Assembly (NCBI RefSeq): GCF_005862305.2
Contig: NZ_CP054021.1
Span: 1 to 64,000 of the forward strand
DNA length: 64,000 nucleotides
Source of the DNA: Rhizobium indicum
GTDB taxonomy: Bacteria > Pseudomonadota > Alphaproteobacteria > Rhizobiales > Rhizobiaceae
Reading direction: 5' to 3'
Under the pieces are notes generated by a model that worked only from the letters and a program-made list of their open reading frames with translations, made no database searches and was not told the origin of the DNA. Within the stretch, counting starts at the first letter, position 1. Every line of letters starts with the position of its first letter. Below, in pieces: positions 28,228-39,231 of this stretch. The translations under genes and the position numbers were made by a program.

Positions 28228-28809
28228 TCAGAGGGCGTCGACGTTCACGCCGACGGTGATGGCACCGATCGGTGTTCCCGTGTCGTCTGATATCGTCACG
28301 CTTGCCTGCGACTGGAGCGTCTGGGTCGATTCATCTTTTTCGATCTCATCGACGAAGACGGCATCCTTGCCGGCGCCGAAGGACTTCTGGAACTTGGCCT
28401 CGTCGCCCTGCCAGTAGTCGGATGTGATGTCGCTTTGACCGACGTCCAGGCCCTTTGCATCCATGATGAAGATCTCGGTGATCTTGCCGCCGGAAGCCTC
28501 CTTCTTTCCCTGAAGGAATTTCGACAGGCCATTGTTGAGCACGCCGTCGATCATCGAGTGGTCGGAACCATCGACTTCGGCACGCCACTTCTTGTCGAGG
28601 GCGTCGACATCGGCTGCGCTGAGATTGGCGTTGGCAGCGTTCTGCGCCTTGACAGCCTCGATGATGGCGGGGTCGTTAAGCCAGGGCTTGACGTCGCTTG
28701 TCACGTAGTCGGAGATCGGGGCAAGCTTGGCATCCTGCGCCATGGATACGCCCATGGGCATGGCAAATGCGGTGCAGGCCAAAAGAAATGCGGGCACGAT
28801 TTTCTTCAT
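28228..28809 (-). CDS. exported Cache/PDC-like sensor protein
   Basis: Protein of 193 residues with a signal peptide (cleavage after GVSMAQ near residue 25). The periplasmic domain resembles single Cache/PDC sensor modules, with FIMDAKGLDVGQSDITSDYW, the YWQGDEAKFQ motif and a final SDDTGTPIGAITVGVNVDAL strand. It has no membrane anchor or output domain of its own. It lies 60 bases downstream of an MCP gene on the same strand, so it may bind a ligand in the periplasm and act with that receptor. Family assignment is by motif only. Confidence 0.65.
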   Translation of the reverse strand: MKKIVPAFLLACTAFAMPMGVSMAQDAKLAPISDYVTSDVKPWLNDPAIIEAVKAQNAANANLSAADVDALDKKWRAEVDGSDHSMIDGVLNNGLSKFLQGKKEASGGKITEIFIMDAKGLDVGQSDITSDYWQGDEAKFQKSFGAGKDAVFVDEIEKDESTQTLQSQASVTISDDTGTPIGAITVGVNVDAL

Positions 28810-28869
28810 AAGTGTTTCCTTCCTGATTATAGGTTGCTGAGAACTAAGGTTTATCGGATGCTGACGACG

Positions 28870-30744
28870 TCAGAACTCCTCCCAGGCTCCGGGAGCAGCG
28901 GCAACGGCAGCATTTCCTGCATGCCGCTGCGCGAAGGCTCTCGGCTCGGGACGAGATTGGCGGGTGGGTTGAACGGCTTTGGGCGGGCTGGCCGCAGACG
29001 CGCCAACGATGAACCTGCCGGCCGAGTCCTGCAGCAGGCGTCCTTGCGACAGCAGTTCGTGGCAGGCCGCGTTGGTTTCCTCGACCATCGCCGCGTTCTG
29101 CTGTGTTGTCTGATCCATCTGGTTGATCGCGCTGTTGATTTCCTGCAGGCCCGTCGCCTGTTCGCGATAGGATTGGACGATGGAAGCGATGCTGTCGCTG
29201 ATGCGGTTGATCTGCTCCTCGATCTTCAGCAGGGCATCGCCGGTCTGGTTCACCAGTCCGACGCCCGCGGCAACTTCCTGGCCGGATACGTTGATCAGGT
29301 TCTTGATTTCCTTGGCTGCATTTGCCGACCGCTGGGCGAGCTCACGCACTTCCTGCGCAACAACCGCAAAACCCTTGCCGGCCTCGCCGGCGCGCGCCGC
29401 CTCGACACCGGCGTTCAGCGCCAGCAGGTTCGTCTGGAAGGCGATTTCGTCGATGACGCCGATAATGCGGCCGATCTGGCTCGACGAGGTTTGAATCCGG
29501 TCCATCGCCCCGATCGCATCACGCACCACGGTCGCCGAGACATGGGCGCTGCGCTTTGTCTCCTCGACCAGCTGCCCGGCATTTTCGGCTCGCTGCGACG
29601 ATGTTCTGACCGTGGTGGTCACCTCATCCAGTGCCGCAGCGGTCTGTTCCAATGCTGCTGCCTGTTGCTCGGTCCGCCTGGCGAGTTGATCCGCGGAGGT
29701 CGCCAGCTCGCTGGAGCCGGTTTCAACCGCCACGGAAGCGGTCTTGATCTCTGTTAGAGCGGCCGCGACCGCATTGACCATGTTGTTGAAATCCTGACGC
29801 AATTTATCGAATTCCGGACCGACGTCGGCCAGGTGTATCGAGAAGTCGCCGGCGGCGAGCCCTTCCAATGCATTTGCGAGAGCGTTCATGACCAGCCGTT
29901 GCGTGTTGCTGGCCTCTTCGGTCAACAATGCGTTGCGCGCCCGTTCGGCGTCGAGCGAAGCACTCTGCTCGGCAGCGGCCTGCTCTCTCTCGACCTTCGC
30001 AATCGCCTCGTGACGGAAAACCTCCAATGCACGCGCCAGAAAGCCGATCTCGTCGCCATTTTCCCTGTAGGTGACGGGAGAGACCAGATCGCCTTTCTGC
30101 AACGCGCTGATTCGTTCGCTGATTACCCTGATGGGCCGGCCGACTAGGCTGCGCATGGCGAGAAGGAAGGCAACGACGGCCATGGCGGTGATCGCGGACT
30201 GCGTGAGCAGCGAAATGAGAACTTTCTGCCTGACTTCGGAAGCGATTTTTTCGACGGACCAGTTCGTGACGATGTAACCGGTGGCCTTGCCCGACTTATC
30301 CAGCGGGAGCGGCGCGATGATCGTCACCACGCCGGCAGATATTCTACCGTCATCGATGGTCGTCTTTTCCGGTTTCGCGCCGAGGCTCTTCACCAGATCG
30401 GCTGGTGCCGGCAAACCACTGACGCCATCGCGCGCCCAGGTATCGACGGCGGCAGGTTCGGCGTTGAATGCGGCAAACTGCACAAGATCGAGCGAGGGGT
30501 CGTCGCGGTAGAGCGAATAAGCCTCGCGAACGGCGTTCGCCTTCCCCCATTTCACGCCGCCCGCGGCCAGAGAGGCAAACTGCTCCGCATCCTTGGACCA
30601 ATTCGCCTTGGCGCCATCGATCAATGCCCGGGTTTCGTACATCCACGTATAGGTGGCGAAAGCGGAAATGCCGCAGAGGTTGACGGCAACGATAATCGCC
30701 GCCAGCTTGGCTGTCAGAGGCATCGTTTTCAAAAATTGGAACAT
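28870..30744 (-). CDS. methyl-accepting chemotaxis protein
   Basis: Transmembrane chemoreceptor of 624 residues. It has a membrane span at residues 10-32, a periplasmic sensor region of about 150 residues and a second span near 185-205. A HAMP domain (RSLVGRPIRVISERI onward) and a further HAMP-like segment follow, then the signalling domain with the hairpin tip IGRIIGVIDEIAFQTNLLALNAGVEAARAGEAGKGFAVVA. The C-terminus ends GAWEEF, like the xWxxF pentapeptide that tethers CheR. The exported Cache-like protein encoded directly downstream is a possible ligand-binding partner. No che genes are in the window. Confidence 0.94.
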   Translation of the reverse strand: MFQFLKTMPLTAKLAAIIVAVNLCGISAFATYTWMYETRALIDGAKANWSKDAEQFASLAAGGVKWGKANAVREAYSLYRDDPSLDLVQFAAFNAEPAAVDTWARDGVSGLPAPADLVKSLGAKPEKTTIDDGRISAGVVTIIAPLPLDKSGKATGYIVTNWSVEKIASEVRQKVLISLLTQSAITAMAVVAFLLAMRSLVGRPIRVISERISALQKGDLVSPVTYRENGDEIGFLARALEVFRHEAIAKVEREQAAAEQSASLDAERARNALLTEEASNTQRLVMNALANALEGLAAGDFSIHLADVGPEFDKLRQDFNNMVNAVAAALTEIKTASVAVETGSSELATSADQLARRTEQQAAALEQTAAALDEVTTTVRTSSQRAENAGQLVEETKRSAHVSATVVRDAIGAMDRIQTSSSQIGRIIGVIDEIAFQTNLLALNAGVEAARAGEAGKGFAVVAQEVRELAQRSANAAKEIKNLINVSGQEVAAGVGLVNQTGDALLKIEEQINRISDSIASIVQSYREQATGLQEINSAINQMDQTTQQNAAMVEETNAACHELLSQGRLLQDSAGRFIVGASAASPPKAVQPTRQSRPEPRAFAQRHAGNAAVAAAPGAWEEF

Positions 30745-31011
30745 TCCGCGGCGGCCTAGAATTGCGGCTCAGTCGGATATGTTCCCGACCGGCGTCTCAA
30801 TACGGGCATCCGCGCTGACGGTCACATCATGAGCCCTCATGCCCATGTCCGGATTGCAACCCAAAACGCGCAAACGCAGTGTGTATTTGATATGTGAATA
30901 AATCATAAAGTGGAATGAGATGCTGGAACACACGCGTGTAGCTTTCGCCGGCGCCGAACCTTGCGAATCGGAGGAGGAGTGCTTCCTTCGCGCCAAGCAG
31001 ATCTGTCTCGA

Positions 31012-32439
31012 TCAGCTGTTTTCCGCCACGGCCTCTTCGGGCTCGGCGTGCCGGCGCTTGCGGCCGCGCGCCGTCAGTTCCGCGCCGGCATCATGCGGCA
31101 GGCGCAGGAAGGTGATGCAGGCCAGTGCCGAAATCGCCGAGACGCTGAAGAAGGCGATATGGAAATCAGAGACCAGCAGCCTGCCGTCGTGAAAGCTGCT
31201 CGAAATTTCGAGAATGCCGCCGGCGATCGCCACACCCATCGCCATGGAGATACGCTGGGCAACGGCATTGATCGCGGTTGCCTGGCTGCTGTCGGCGTCA
31301 TCGACATCGCCGAAGGCCATGGCGTTGACGCCCGAGAAAGCCATGGAGCGGAACAGGCCGCCGATCAGCAGGCAGGCCATGATCAGGAACAGCGGCGTTT
31401 CGGCGGTGAAAAGGCCGTTGATGCCGAGGAAGATCGCCGCCAGCAAAGTGGTGATTGATATGACGGTGCGGAAGCCGAAGGCATTGAAGGTGCGCGAGGC
31501 GGCGAATTTCGAGCCCATGGAGCCGAGCGCGCTGACGAAGGTGACCGAGCCCGATTGCAGCGGCGTCAGGCCGAAGCCGAGCTGCAGCATCAATGGCATC
31601 AGGAACGGCAGGGCGCCGAGCCCCATGCGGAAATTCGAAGCGCCGAGGATCGCCGCCCGGAACATCGGGTAACGGAACATCTTCGGATCGAGAAGCGGAT
31701 AGGGCACGCGGCGGGCATGCAGGAGGTAGAGGAGGCCGGCAAGAATGCCGATCGCAACCGTGACGTAACCGTAGATGACGGGCACGGCCGGCAGGCTGAT
31801 GACCGACACGCCGAAGACGAAGCCGGAGAAGCCGATGCCGCAAAGGAAGAATCCGGGGAAGTCCATCGGCCGCGGACTGCGTGGCTCGACGGTCGGCAGG
31901 AAACGCGTGACGAGGATGATGCCGAGCACGCCGATCGGGACGTTGATCCAGAAGATCCAATGCCAGGTGAGATAGGTGGTGAGGAAACCGCCGATCGGCG
32001 GCCCCATGATCGGGCCAATCAAAGCGGGAATGGTAAGCCAGGCCATGGCATCGACGAGTTCGTGGCGCGGCGTTCCCCGGACCAGCAGCAGGCGGCTGAC
32101 CGGCGTCATCATCGAGCCGCCGGCGCCCTGGATCAGGCGCGAGACGACGAAGGCCGTGATCGAGTTGGAAAAGGCGCAGGCGATCGAGCCGATCATGAAA
32201 ACAAAGATCGCCATGCGGAAGATGTTGCGCGCACCGAACCGATCGGACATCCAGCCGCTGATCGGGATGAAGATCGCCAGCGCCACGAGATAGCTGGTGA
32301 CGGCGAGCTTCAGCGCGATCGGCGAGGTGCCGATATCGGCGGCGATTGCCGGCAGGCTGGTGGCGATCACGGTCGAATCCATCTGTTCCATGAACAGGGC
32401 GACCGCAAGGATCATGGGTGTGAGGCGGGGCACGGGCAA
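31012..32439 (-). CDS. MFS multidrug transporter, DHA2 (EmrB/QacA) type
   Basis: Proton-driven exporter of 475 residues with about 14 hydrophobic segments. DHA2 motifs are visible: MEQMDSTVIATSLPAIAADI in the first helix, GWMSDRFGARNIFR in loop 2-3, RLIQGAGGSMMTPVSR in helix 4 and GPIMGPPIGGFLTTYLTWHWIFWINVPIG across helices 5-6. There is no membrane-fusion partner next to it. The start is uncertain: TTG at 32439, GTG at 32433 or ATG at 32415 are all possible, and no clear ribosome site decides. Confidence 0.9.
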   Translation of the reverse strand: MPVPRLTPMILAVALFMEQMDSTVIATSLPAIAADIGTSPIALKLAVTSYLVALAIFIPISGWMSDRFGARNIFRMAIFVFMIGSIACAFSNSITAFVVSRLIQGAGGSMMTPVSRLLLVRGTPRHELVDAMAWLTIPALIGPIMGPPIGGFLTTYLTWHWIFWINVPIGVLGIILVTRFLPTVEPRSPRPMDFPGFFLCGIGFSGFVFGVSVISLPAVPVIYGYVTVAIGILAGLLYLLHARRVPYPLLDPKMFRYPMFRAAILGASNFRMGLGALPFLMPLMLQLGFGLTPLQSGSVTFVSALGSMGSKFAASRTFNAFGFRTVISITTLLAAIFLGINGLFTAETPLFLIMACLLIGGLFRSMAFSGVNAMAFGDVDDADSSQATAINAVAQRISMAMGVAIAGGILEISSSFHDGRLLVSDFHIAFFSVSAISALACITFLRLPHDAGAELTARGRKRRHAEPEEAVAENS

Positions 32440-32645
32440 CCGGGATGCTGCGATGGACAGTCACAGTCCATACGCCTTCGGTGGTGATAAGGCCATAGAA
32501 ACTGTCGGTGAAGGGGCTTGCCTAGCCGCTTCAAACCGACGCGGGTGGGTGGTGGGCCACTCATTATTGCGCCTCGCTTGTGCTCAGCGCATTCGCAGTT
32601 TCACTGCTCACCCTCTCAACGGTCTGCCGGCACGCGCCTCTCCTC

Positions 32646-32781
32646 CCTCATTCCTGTGCTCGTCACAGAAATCCAGCCACGGCGCGTCTGCGCCGTGAAT
32701 GACTCAATGCCTCAAGGAAAGAGTCTTTTGCGCCCAAGGACTTGGACGCACTGGATTCCTGTGACGAGCACATGAATGAGG
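32646..32781. repeat. rhizobial intergenic palindromic repeat (RIME-like), copy 2
   Basis: The same element as 4641-4780 but inverted: arms CCTCATTCCTGTGCTCGTCA (32646 onward) and its near-complement ending at 32781, with matching internal sequence (TGCGCCCAAGGACTTGG on this strand). It lies upstream of the cobalamin riboswitch. Confidence 0.75.
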
Positions 32782-32865
32782 AGGGTGTGTGACACCGCGC
32801 GGCCTCCGGCTTGACTGCGACATCGGGCCCAGCTTGCCGCCGCCGCGCTTTCCTGAAATAGATGC

Positions 32866-33034
32866 GCCGTCAGGTGCCCGCCGATAAGGCGGGAGAATCG
32901 GGAATCCGGTGCAAGACCGGAACGTGCCCAACGCTGTAAGGCCGACGCTTGCCGCTTCATCATGCCACTGGCCTTTTGCCGGGAAGGCTGCGGCAGACGG
33001 ATGACGCCGAGTCAGAAGACCGGCCTGGCAAGAT
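32866..33034 (+). promoter_or_regulatory. cobalamin (AdoCbl) riboswitch
   Basis: The leader of bluB contains the ordered landmarks of the B12 riboswitch. These are GGTGCCCGCC near 32873, then GGGAATCCGGTGCAAGACCGG (32901-32922 region) and CAACGCTGTAAGGCCGACGC. GCCACTGGCC and GGAAGGCTGCGGCAGACGGATGACGCCGAG follow, and the B12 box GTCAGAAGACCGGCC is near 33011. Cobalamin binding would shut down bluB. The end is 50 bases before the bluB start. Confidence 0.93.
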
Positions 33035-33036
33035 AG

Positions 33037-33771
<735 letters not shown>

Positions 33772-33919
33772 AGCGCATCGCGTTCTTTCGATGCCAATAT
33801 CGCCGACGCCGTGCGAGGCCGAGATATCTTTATTCCTGACCTTCATATCGATACGCTGAAGGCGAATCCCGGAATTGGATATTCGGCTATCGGCGGCTCA
33901 ATCGGAGGATAACGGCCCA

Positions 33920-34666
33920 ATGAACATGATCGACTTGAAGGAACGCATCATCGTGATCACAGGCGGTGCGCGCGGCATCGGCTACGCTATCGCAGAGCGC
34001 GTCATCCAGTCTGGTGGCAAGGTGGCCATCTGGGACCTGAACGAAAACATGGCCAAGGACAGCGCTTCCGCTCTCGGATCTGGCACGGTCGCTTTCGGCG
34101 TCAACGTCGCAGATCCCGTATCAGTGAAAAACGCGGCGGCGACGACCGAGGAGATTTTTGGCCGTATCGACGGCCTCGTTAATTCCGCCGGGATTACCGG
34201 TCCGGTAAAGCCCACGATCGAATACGATGTCAGTGAGTGGACAGACGTCGTCGATGTCTGCCTCACGGGAACCTTCAATTGTTGCCGGCACGTCGTTCCG
34301 GTCATGTTAAAGCGCGACTATGGGCGGATTGTGAACATCTCCTCGGTTGCGGGCAAGGAAGGAAATCCGAACATCGCTGCCTACAGCGCAGCGAAAGCTG
34401 GTGTGCTGGGCTTCACCAAGTCGCTTGGCAAGGAACTCGCAAAGACAGGAATCGCCGTGAACGCGGTAACGCCAACCACGGCAAAGACACCTATATTGGA
34501 CGGGCTGACATCCGAGTTTATCGAATATATGCGCGTCCGCATTCCGCGCGACCGTTTCGTCGAACTTGGTGAGATCGCTTCGATGGTCGTCTGGCTGCTC
34601 TCCGAGGAGAACTCCTTCACGACCGCATCGACGTTCGACCTGAGCGGCGGTCGTACGACCTACTGA
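33920..34666 (+). CDS. short-chain dehydrogenase/reductase (SDR)
   Basis: NAD(P)-dependent oxidoreductase of 248 residues. The Rossmann nucleotide site TGGARGIGYAIA is near residue 13, NSAG near 86, and the catalytic Ser-Tyr-Lys are in NISSVAG and YSAAKAG. The sequence resembles FabG-like and sugar-acid dehydrogenases; the substrate cannot be told. GGAGG lies 11 bases before the chosen ATG; a second ATG follows at 33926. Stand-alone gene, convergent with the DUF2865 gene. Confidence 0.88.
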   Translation: MNMIDLKERIIVITGGARGIGYAIAERVIQSGGKVAIWDLNENMAKDSASALGSGTVAFGVNVADPVSVKNAAATTEEIFGRIDGLVNSAGITGPVKPTIEYDVSEWTDVVDVCLTGTFNCCRHVVPVMLKRDYGRIVNISSVAGKEGNPNIAAYSAAKAGVLGFTKSLGKELAKTGIAVNAVTPTTAKTPILDGLTSEFIEYMRVRIPRDRFVELGEIASMVVWLLSEENSFTTASTFDLSGGRTTY

Positions 34667-34783
34667 CCATGCTCAAGCGACCCGCATTAACATCCCGCCG
34701 CACGTTCACGTGACATCGCCGTCATCTCATGCACCCTGGCACAACGCCGCTATGGCTCCGCCACCGCAGTTCCAGCTGTTCAA

Positions 34784-35878
34784 TCACTGCTGCTGTTGCG
34801 GCTGCGGGCCCGGTGTTGCCGGATTGGCGAGGTCGATCGAGCCCTGATCGCCGGCCAGAAACTGCGGGCCGACCTGACGGACGCGGTTCTGCGTCGGATC
34901 GTAGGGGCGCTCGGGGACGGATGGTTGCGGCGCAGCTGCCGCGGCATCCTTCGCCGGGGGATTGGTGCGGATGGTGGTGATCGAGCCCTGCTGCGGCGGT
35001 TCGCTTACCGCCTGCTTGCCGCGCATCTCCTCATAATAGGCTGTAAGATTGCAGGCGCAGGAGGATTTTTCCCCGGGCGTGCGGTTCTTGTAGGCAAAGG
35101 CATTTTTCATGGCGCTGTAGGGAGTGCCCGTTGCGACCGAGATCATGTTCGAGGCTTCGGTGCTCGTCACGTCACGATAGAACAGTTCGGTCTCGACGCC
35201 TGGGCACATCTTGGCGCAGGTCTGGGCGTCGCGGCCGAAATCGACCGACGTGGCGTTCGAGCTGATCGGGAAGAAGCCGCCGTCGCAGCTGCGCACGCAC
35301 ATGGTGCTGACCGGGGAGAGCATCTCCGCCCGTGGCACGCCGTAACGCGGATCGATCTCTTCACCGCCGAGCGGAATGAAGGTATCGGTGCGCATCGCCT
35401 GTTCCTCGACGCTCGGAGCCGGCTCGTTGGCGCTGCGATCGCTCGGGGCATAGAAGTTTTCGCTGTTGCAGCCATTGTGGTCGAGGGCGGCGATCAGTTC
35501 GCGGCGCGTGCCGTCAGCGGCGCCATTCTGGCCGGCCAGCTCGTTGCGGCGGTCCTGGAGATAGCGGATATTGTCGATCATGCGGGCTTCGGACTGCGAG
35601 AGTTCGGCGCAATAATCGGCATTCTCGCTGCCGATCACGACCATGCTGCCTGAGGTGCAGCCATTGCTGCGCAGCTCGTTGCGAACTTTGCGCAGCTCGA
35701 GGTTCTGCTCGGCCATGGCGCTGGAATATTGGCGGGCTTCCGGGCCGTTGCCATTGCCGATCGATCGCGGCAAGTCGGCGAGGCGGCCGCGCAGGTCCTC
35801 ACAGACGGCGCTGCTTTGCGCGGCGGCAGGCGCCGCAAAGGCAAGGAGAAGGGCAAGAGACAGGTTTCGGCGTTTCAC
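34784..35878 (-). CDS. DUF2865 domain protein, exported
   Basis: Protein of 364 residues with a signal peptide (ALLLAFAAPAAAQ, cleavage near residue 21). It then has a helical region and the Cys-rich DUF2865 core with MCVRSCDGGFFPISSNA near residue 193 and AQTCAKMCPG, typical of this family in Rhizobiales. The C-terminal 70 residues are low complexity with Pro and Gln. It is probably periplasmic or envelope-linked; function is unknown. Confidence 0.87.
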   Translation of the reverse strand: MKRRNLSLALLLAFAAPAAAQSSAVCEDLRGRLADLPRSIGNGNGPEARQYSSAMAEQNLELRKVRNELRSNGCTSGSMVVIGSENADYCAELSQSEARMIDNIRYLQDRRNELAGQNGAADGTRRELIAALDHNGCNSENFYAPSDRSANEPAPSVEEQAMRTDTFIPLGGEEIDPRYGVPRAEMLSPVSTMCVRSCDGGFFPISSNATSVDFGRDAQTCAKMCPGVETELFYRDVTSTEASNMISVATGTPYSAMKNAFAYKNRTPGEKSSCACNLTAYYEEMRGKQAVSEPPQQGSITTIRTNPPAKDAAAAAPQPSVPERPYDPTQNRVRQVGPQFLAGDQGSIDLANPATPGPQPQQQQ

Positions 35879-36128
35879 GGCGTCGTCCCGGAATGAGCAA
35901 AGAATCGATCGGTCGATTGCGGCCTCGATCGCCGCGGGTTTCTCTTAGGGTATTTCTCTTAATAAGCTGGGATAAATTCCTACCGTATTTTCGCGATTTT
36001 ATCCAGCGGACCGCCAGAGACCCAATGTTCGATTATGAAGAGGCTGCCGATGGTAATCAACGAGGCCACGTGCTCCACTCCAATCTCCTCAGTCGCTTGG
36101 GGAACGTACTCATATCCGGACGTCGAAA

Positions 36129-36662
36129 ATGACAGGTATTGCCAACGAACTCAGCTCCCCCGCAACGACAGTCGGGCTGCCGGAAACCCAGCACGGCTTC
36201 CACGTCTTCGTGGACGGTTGTTATGAACCCGGTTCTGGGCACGGAGGCTGGGCATTCGTCGTTTATCGCGATGCGGCGGAAATCGCGTCCGGCTTCGGTG
36301 GCGCCGAAGATTCCGCCAATAATTCGATGGAATTGACCGCCGTGCTCAGGGCGGCAATCTGGATCAACAGCGAGGCAAGCGGCGAGCCTGTCACCATCTG
36401 GTCCGATTCCGTCTACGCCGTCAAAGGCTGCAACAGCCGGCGACATATCTGGAGGAACAACGGCTGGAGGAAAGGCAACCCCAATGGGAATGCTCGAAAC
36501 CGAACTATCGCCAATGCGGAACTCTGGAAAGCGGTCGATCTTCAATTATCCCAGAAGCCGCTCATTGCCATTGCCTGGTGCAAGGGCCACTCCGGCATTG
36601 CCGGTAACGAACGCGCCGATGCGCTTGCGGATAAAGGGCGCCTGTCGATACGGAGTGCCTGA
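36129..36662 (+). CDS. ribonuclease H family protein (RNase HI fold)
   Basis: Protein of 177 residues with the RNase HI DEDD centre in order: Asp in FVDGCYEPG near residue 29, Glu in NSMELTAVL near 66, Asp in IWSDSVYAVKG near 91, and Asp in GNERADALADKG near 162. HSGIAGNERAD is the typical C-terminal motif. It should cleave RNA in RNA-DNA hybrids. The sequence diverges from the main rhizobial RnhA and has an N-terminal extension of about 22 residues, so it may be a second copy or have another substrate. Confidence 0.82.
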   Translation: MTGIANELSSPATTVGLPETQHGFHVFVDGCYEPGSGHGGWAFVVYRDAAEIASGFGGAEDSANNSMELTAVLRAAIWINSEASGEPVTIWSDSVYAVKGCNSRRHIWRNNGWRKGNPNGNARNRTIANAELWKAVDLQLSQKPLIAIAWCKGHSGIAGNERADALADKGRLSIRSA

Positions 36663-36740
36663 TACGGCATGAGGACATGTCTTGGAGCCAAAGGATTTTA
36701 TCCCGGGCCTGATATCTGCTGCATATCAACCGGCTGCAGA

Positions 36741-36800
36741 TGCTCGGGACAAGCCCGAGCATGACGAAAGGGAGTTGGCCGACTTTGTCAGCAGCCTGAA
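36741..36800. repeat. second copy of the dispersed repeat at 20904-20992
   Basis: CTCGGGACAAGCCCGAGCAT followed by GACGAAAGGGAGTTGGCCGACTTTG matches the repeat downstream of the class II DAHP synthase gene. CTCGGG-ACAAG-CCCGAG is a small hairpin. It lies between the convergent RNase H and malic enzyme genes. Confidence 0.6.
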
Positions 36801-36805
36801 CCGGC

Positions 36806-39118
36806 TCAAGCCGGCTGCGATGCCTCCACAACCGCCAGTGCCGCCATATTGACGACGCCGCGGGAGGTGACCGAGGGAGCGAGAATATGGGCGGGCAGGG
36901 CGGTGCCGAGCAGGATCGGGCCGACATGCAGGCCGTCGGTCATCGACTTGACCACGCCGAGGGTGATGTTGGCGGCATCGAGGTTTGGGAAGACCAGGAG
37001 GTTCGCCTCATCGTGCAATGTCGTGTCCGGCATGACGCGCTTGCGCAGTGCTTCGGTGATGGCGCTTTCGCCGTGCATCTCACCGTCGACCTCGAGGTCG
37101 GGCGCGGCTTCGCGCACGAGCTGCAGGGCGTTGCGCATCTTCGTGGCGCTTTCGGACTCACGCGAGCCGAAATTGGAATGCGAGACCAGGGCGGCGCGCG
37201 GGGTGAGGCCGAAACGGCGGATTTCCTCGGCCGCCAGCACCGTCGCCTCGGCGACCTCCTCGGCAGTCGGATTGAAGGTGACATAGGTGTCGGTGAAGAA
37301 GGTGGCGCCGCGCTGCGAGATCATCAGGCTGAGTGCGGAGAAATCGCGGACATTCTTGCGCTTGCCGATGATCTGGCGGACGTCGCGCAGGTGCTTTTCG
37401 TAGCGGCCTTCGAGGCCGCAGATCAGCGCATCGGCCTCTCCGCGCCTCAGCGCCAGTGCGCCGATGACGGTGGTGTTGGTGCGCACGATCGTGCGGGCCG
37501 CTTCCGGGATGACGCCACGCCGGCCGACGAGGGAGAAATAGAGATCGACATATTCGCGGAAGCGCGGATCGTCTTCCGGATTGATGACCTCGAAATCCTG
37601 CAGCGGGCGGATGCGCAGGCCGTAGCGCTTCAGGCGCGTCTCGATGACTTGCGGGCGGCCGATCAGGATCGGTTCGGCAAGGCCTTCTTCGAGCAGCACC
37701 TGGGCAGCGCGCAGCACGCGCTCGTCCTCGCCTTCGGAAAAGATGACGCGCTTGCGCTCGGCGGCCTTGGCCGCGGTGAAGATCGGCTTCATGACGAAGC
37801 CGGAGCGAAAGACGAAGCGGTTCAACTGGTCGAGATAGGCGTCGAAATCCTGGATCGGGCGGCGTGCCACGCCGCTCTGTTCGGCGGCTTTGGCGACTGC
37901 AGGCGCGATGCGCAGGATCAGGCGCGGATCGAAGGGCGAGGGGATGAGGTAGTCCGGGCCGAAGACCGGAGTCTCACCGGAATAGGCGCGAGCGGCGACG
38001 TCGGACGGCTCTTCGCGGGCAAGGGCTGCGATGGTGCGCACGGCCGCCATCTTCATTTCCTCATTGATCGTCTCGGCGCCGCAATCGAGCGCGCCGCGGA
38101 AGATATAAGGGAAGCAGAGGACGTTGTTGACCTGGTTGGCGAAATCCGAGCGGCCAGTGCAGATCATCGCGTCGGGGCGGGCAGCGCGGGCGAGATCGGG
38201 CATGATCTCCGGCGTCGGATTGGCAAGGGCCATGATCAGCGGCTTGTCGGCCATCTGCGCCAGCAGCTCCGGCTTCAGCACGCCGGCGGCGGAAAGGCCG
38301 AGGAAGACATCGGCGCCGCCGATATTTTCGGCCAGAGTGCGTGTGTCGCTCTTCTGGGCATAAATGGATTTCCATTCGTCCATCAGCTCGATGCGGCCCT
38401 CATAGACGAGGCCTTCGAGATCGTGGACCCAGATGTTTTCGCGTTTTGCCCCGAGAATGACAAGCAGGTTGAGGCAGGCAAGGGCGGCAGCACCGGCCCC
38501 GGAGGCGACGATCTTGACGTTCTCGATCGCCTTGCCGGCGAGTTCCAGCCCGTTCAGGATCGCGGCGGCGACGATGATCGCCGTGCCGTGCTGATCGTCG
38601 TGGAAAACGGGGATCTTCATCTTCTCGCGCAGGCGCCGCTCGACCTCGAAACATTCCGGCGCCTTGATGTCTTCGAGGTTGATACCGCCGAAGGTCGGCT
38701 CCAGCGAGGCGATGGTCGAGACCATCTGGTCGACGCCTGCGGCATCGATCTCGATATCGAAGACGTCGATGCCGGCGAATTTCTTGAAGAGCACAGCCTT
38801 GCCCTCCATGACCGGTTTGGAGGCAAGCGGGCCGATATTGCCGAGGCCAAGCACGGCGGTGCCGTTGGAGATGACGGCGACGAGATTGGCGCGCGAGGTA
38901 TATTCGGCCGCCATCTCCGGATTGTCGCGGATGGCAAGGCAAGGGGCGGCAACGCCGGGCGAATAGGCGAGCGCCAGGTCGCGCTGGTTGCCGAGCGGCT
39001 TGGTCGCCTGGATCTCCAGCTTGCCGGGGCGGGGATAGCGGTGGAAGAAAAGTGCCTGCTCGTCGAGATCGCCGCTCGTCAGGTTCTTTTCCGTCTTCGA
39101 TTTTTCCGGGTGATCCAT
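36806..39118 (-). CDS. NAD(P)-dependent malic enzyme with phosphotransacetylase-like C-terminal domain
   Basis: Oxidative decarboxylation of malate to pyruvate. The protein is 770 residues: a malic enzyme domain (residues about 20-440) and a C-terminal phosphate acetyltransferase-like domain (about 450-760), the MaeB/DME/TME architecture of rhizobia. Visible motifs are [16 protein letters not shown], the malate and metal site [31 protein letters not shown], and the nucleotide fold [16 protein letters not shown]. Length 770 would fit S. meliloti DME, needed for symbiotic nitrogen fixation, but DME and TME cannot be separated with confidence here. The ATG at 39118 has GGAGG upstream. Confidence 0.93.
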   Translation of the reverse strand: MDHPEKSKTEKNLTSGDLDEQALFFHRYPRPGKLEIQATKPLGNQRDLALAYSPGVAAPCLAIRDNPEMAAEYTSRANLVAVISNGTAVLGLGNIGPLASKPVMEGKAVLFKKFAGIDVFDIEIDAAGVDQMVSTIASLEPTFGGINLEDIKAPECFEVERRLREKMKIPVFHDDQHGTAIIVAAAILNGLELAGKAIENVKIVASGAGAAALACLNLLVILGAKRENIWVHDLEGLVYEGRIELMDEWKSIYAQKSDTRTLAENIGGADVFLGLSAAGVLKPELLAQMADKPLIMALANPTPEIMPDLARAARPDAMICTGRSDFANQVNNVLCFPYIFRGALDCGAETINEEMKMAAVRTIAALAREEPSDVAARAYSGETPVFGPDYLIPSPFDPRLILRIAPAVAKAAEQSGVARRPIQDFDAYLDQLNRFVFRSGFVMKPIFTAAKAAERKRVIFSEGEDERVLRAAQVLLEEGLAEPILIGRPQVIETRLKRYGLRIRPLQDFEVINPEDDPRFREYVDLYFSLVGRRGVIPEAARTIVRTNTTVIGALALRRGEADALICGLEGRYEKHLRDVRQIIGKRKNVRDFSALSLMISQRGATFFTDTYVTFNPTAEEVAEATVLAAEEIRRFGLTPRAALVSHSNFGSRESESATKMRNALQLVREAAPDLEVDGEMHGESAITEALRKRVMPDTTLHDEANLLVFPNLDAANITLGVVKSMTDGLHVGPILLGTALPAHILAPSVTSRGVVNMAALAVVEASQPA

Positions 39119-39231
39119 CGCCGCCTCCGTGCACGTCTTTTGAGCTCCCTCCATACATCAATCGGATACGGGCGACAGTATGGAAATGAGGGATGGGAGA
39201 AGTTTTCGCGAGGTGGGCGGGGGTATACTGT

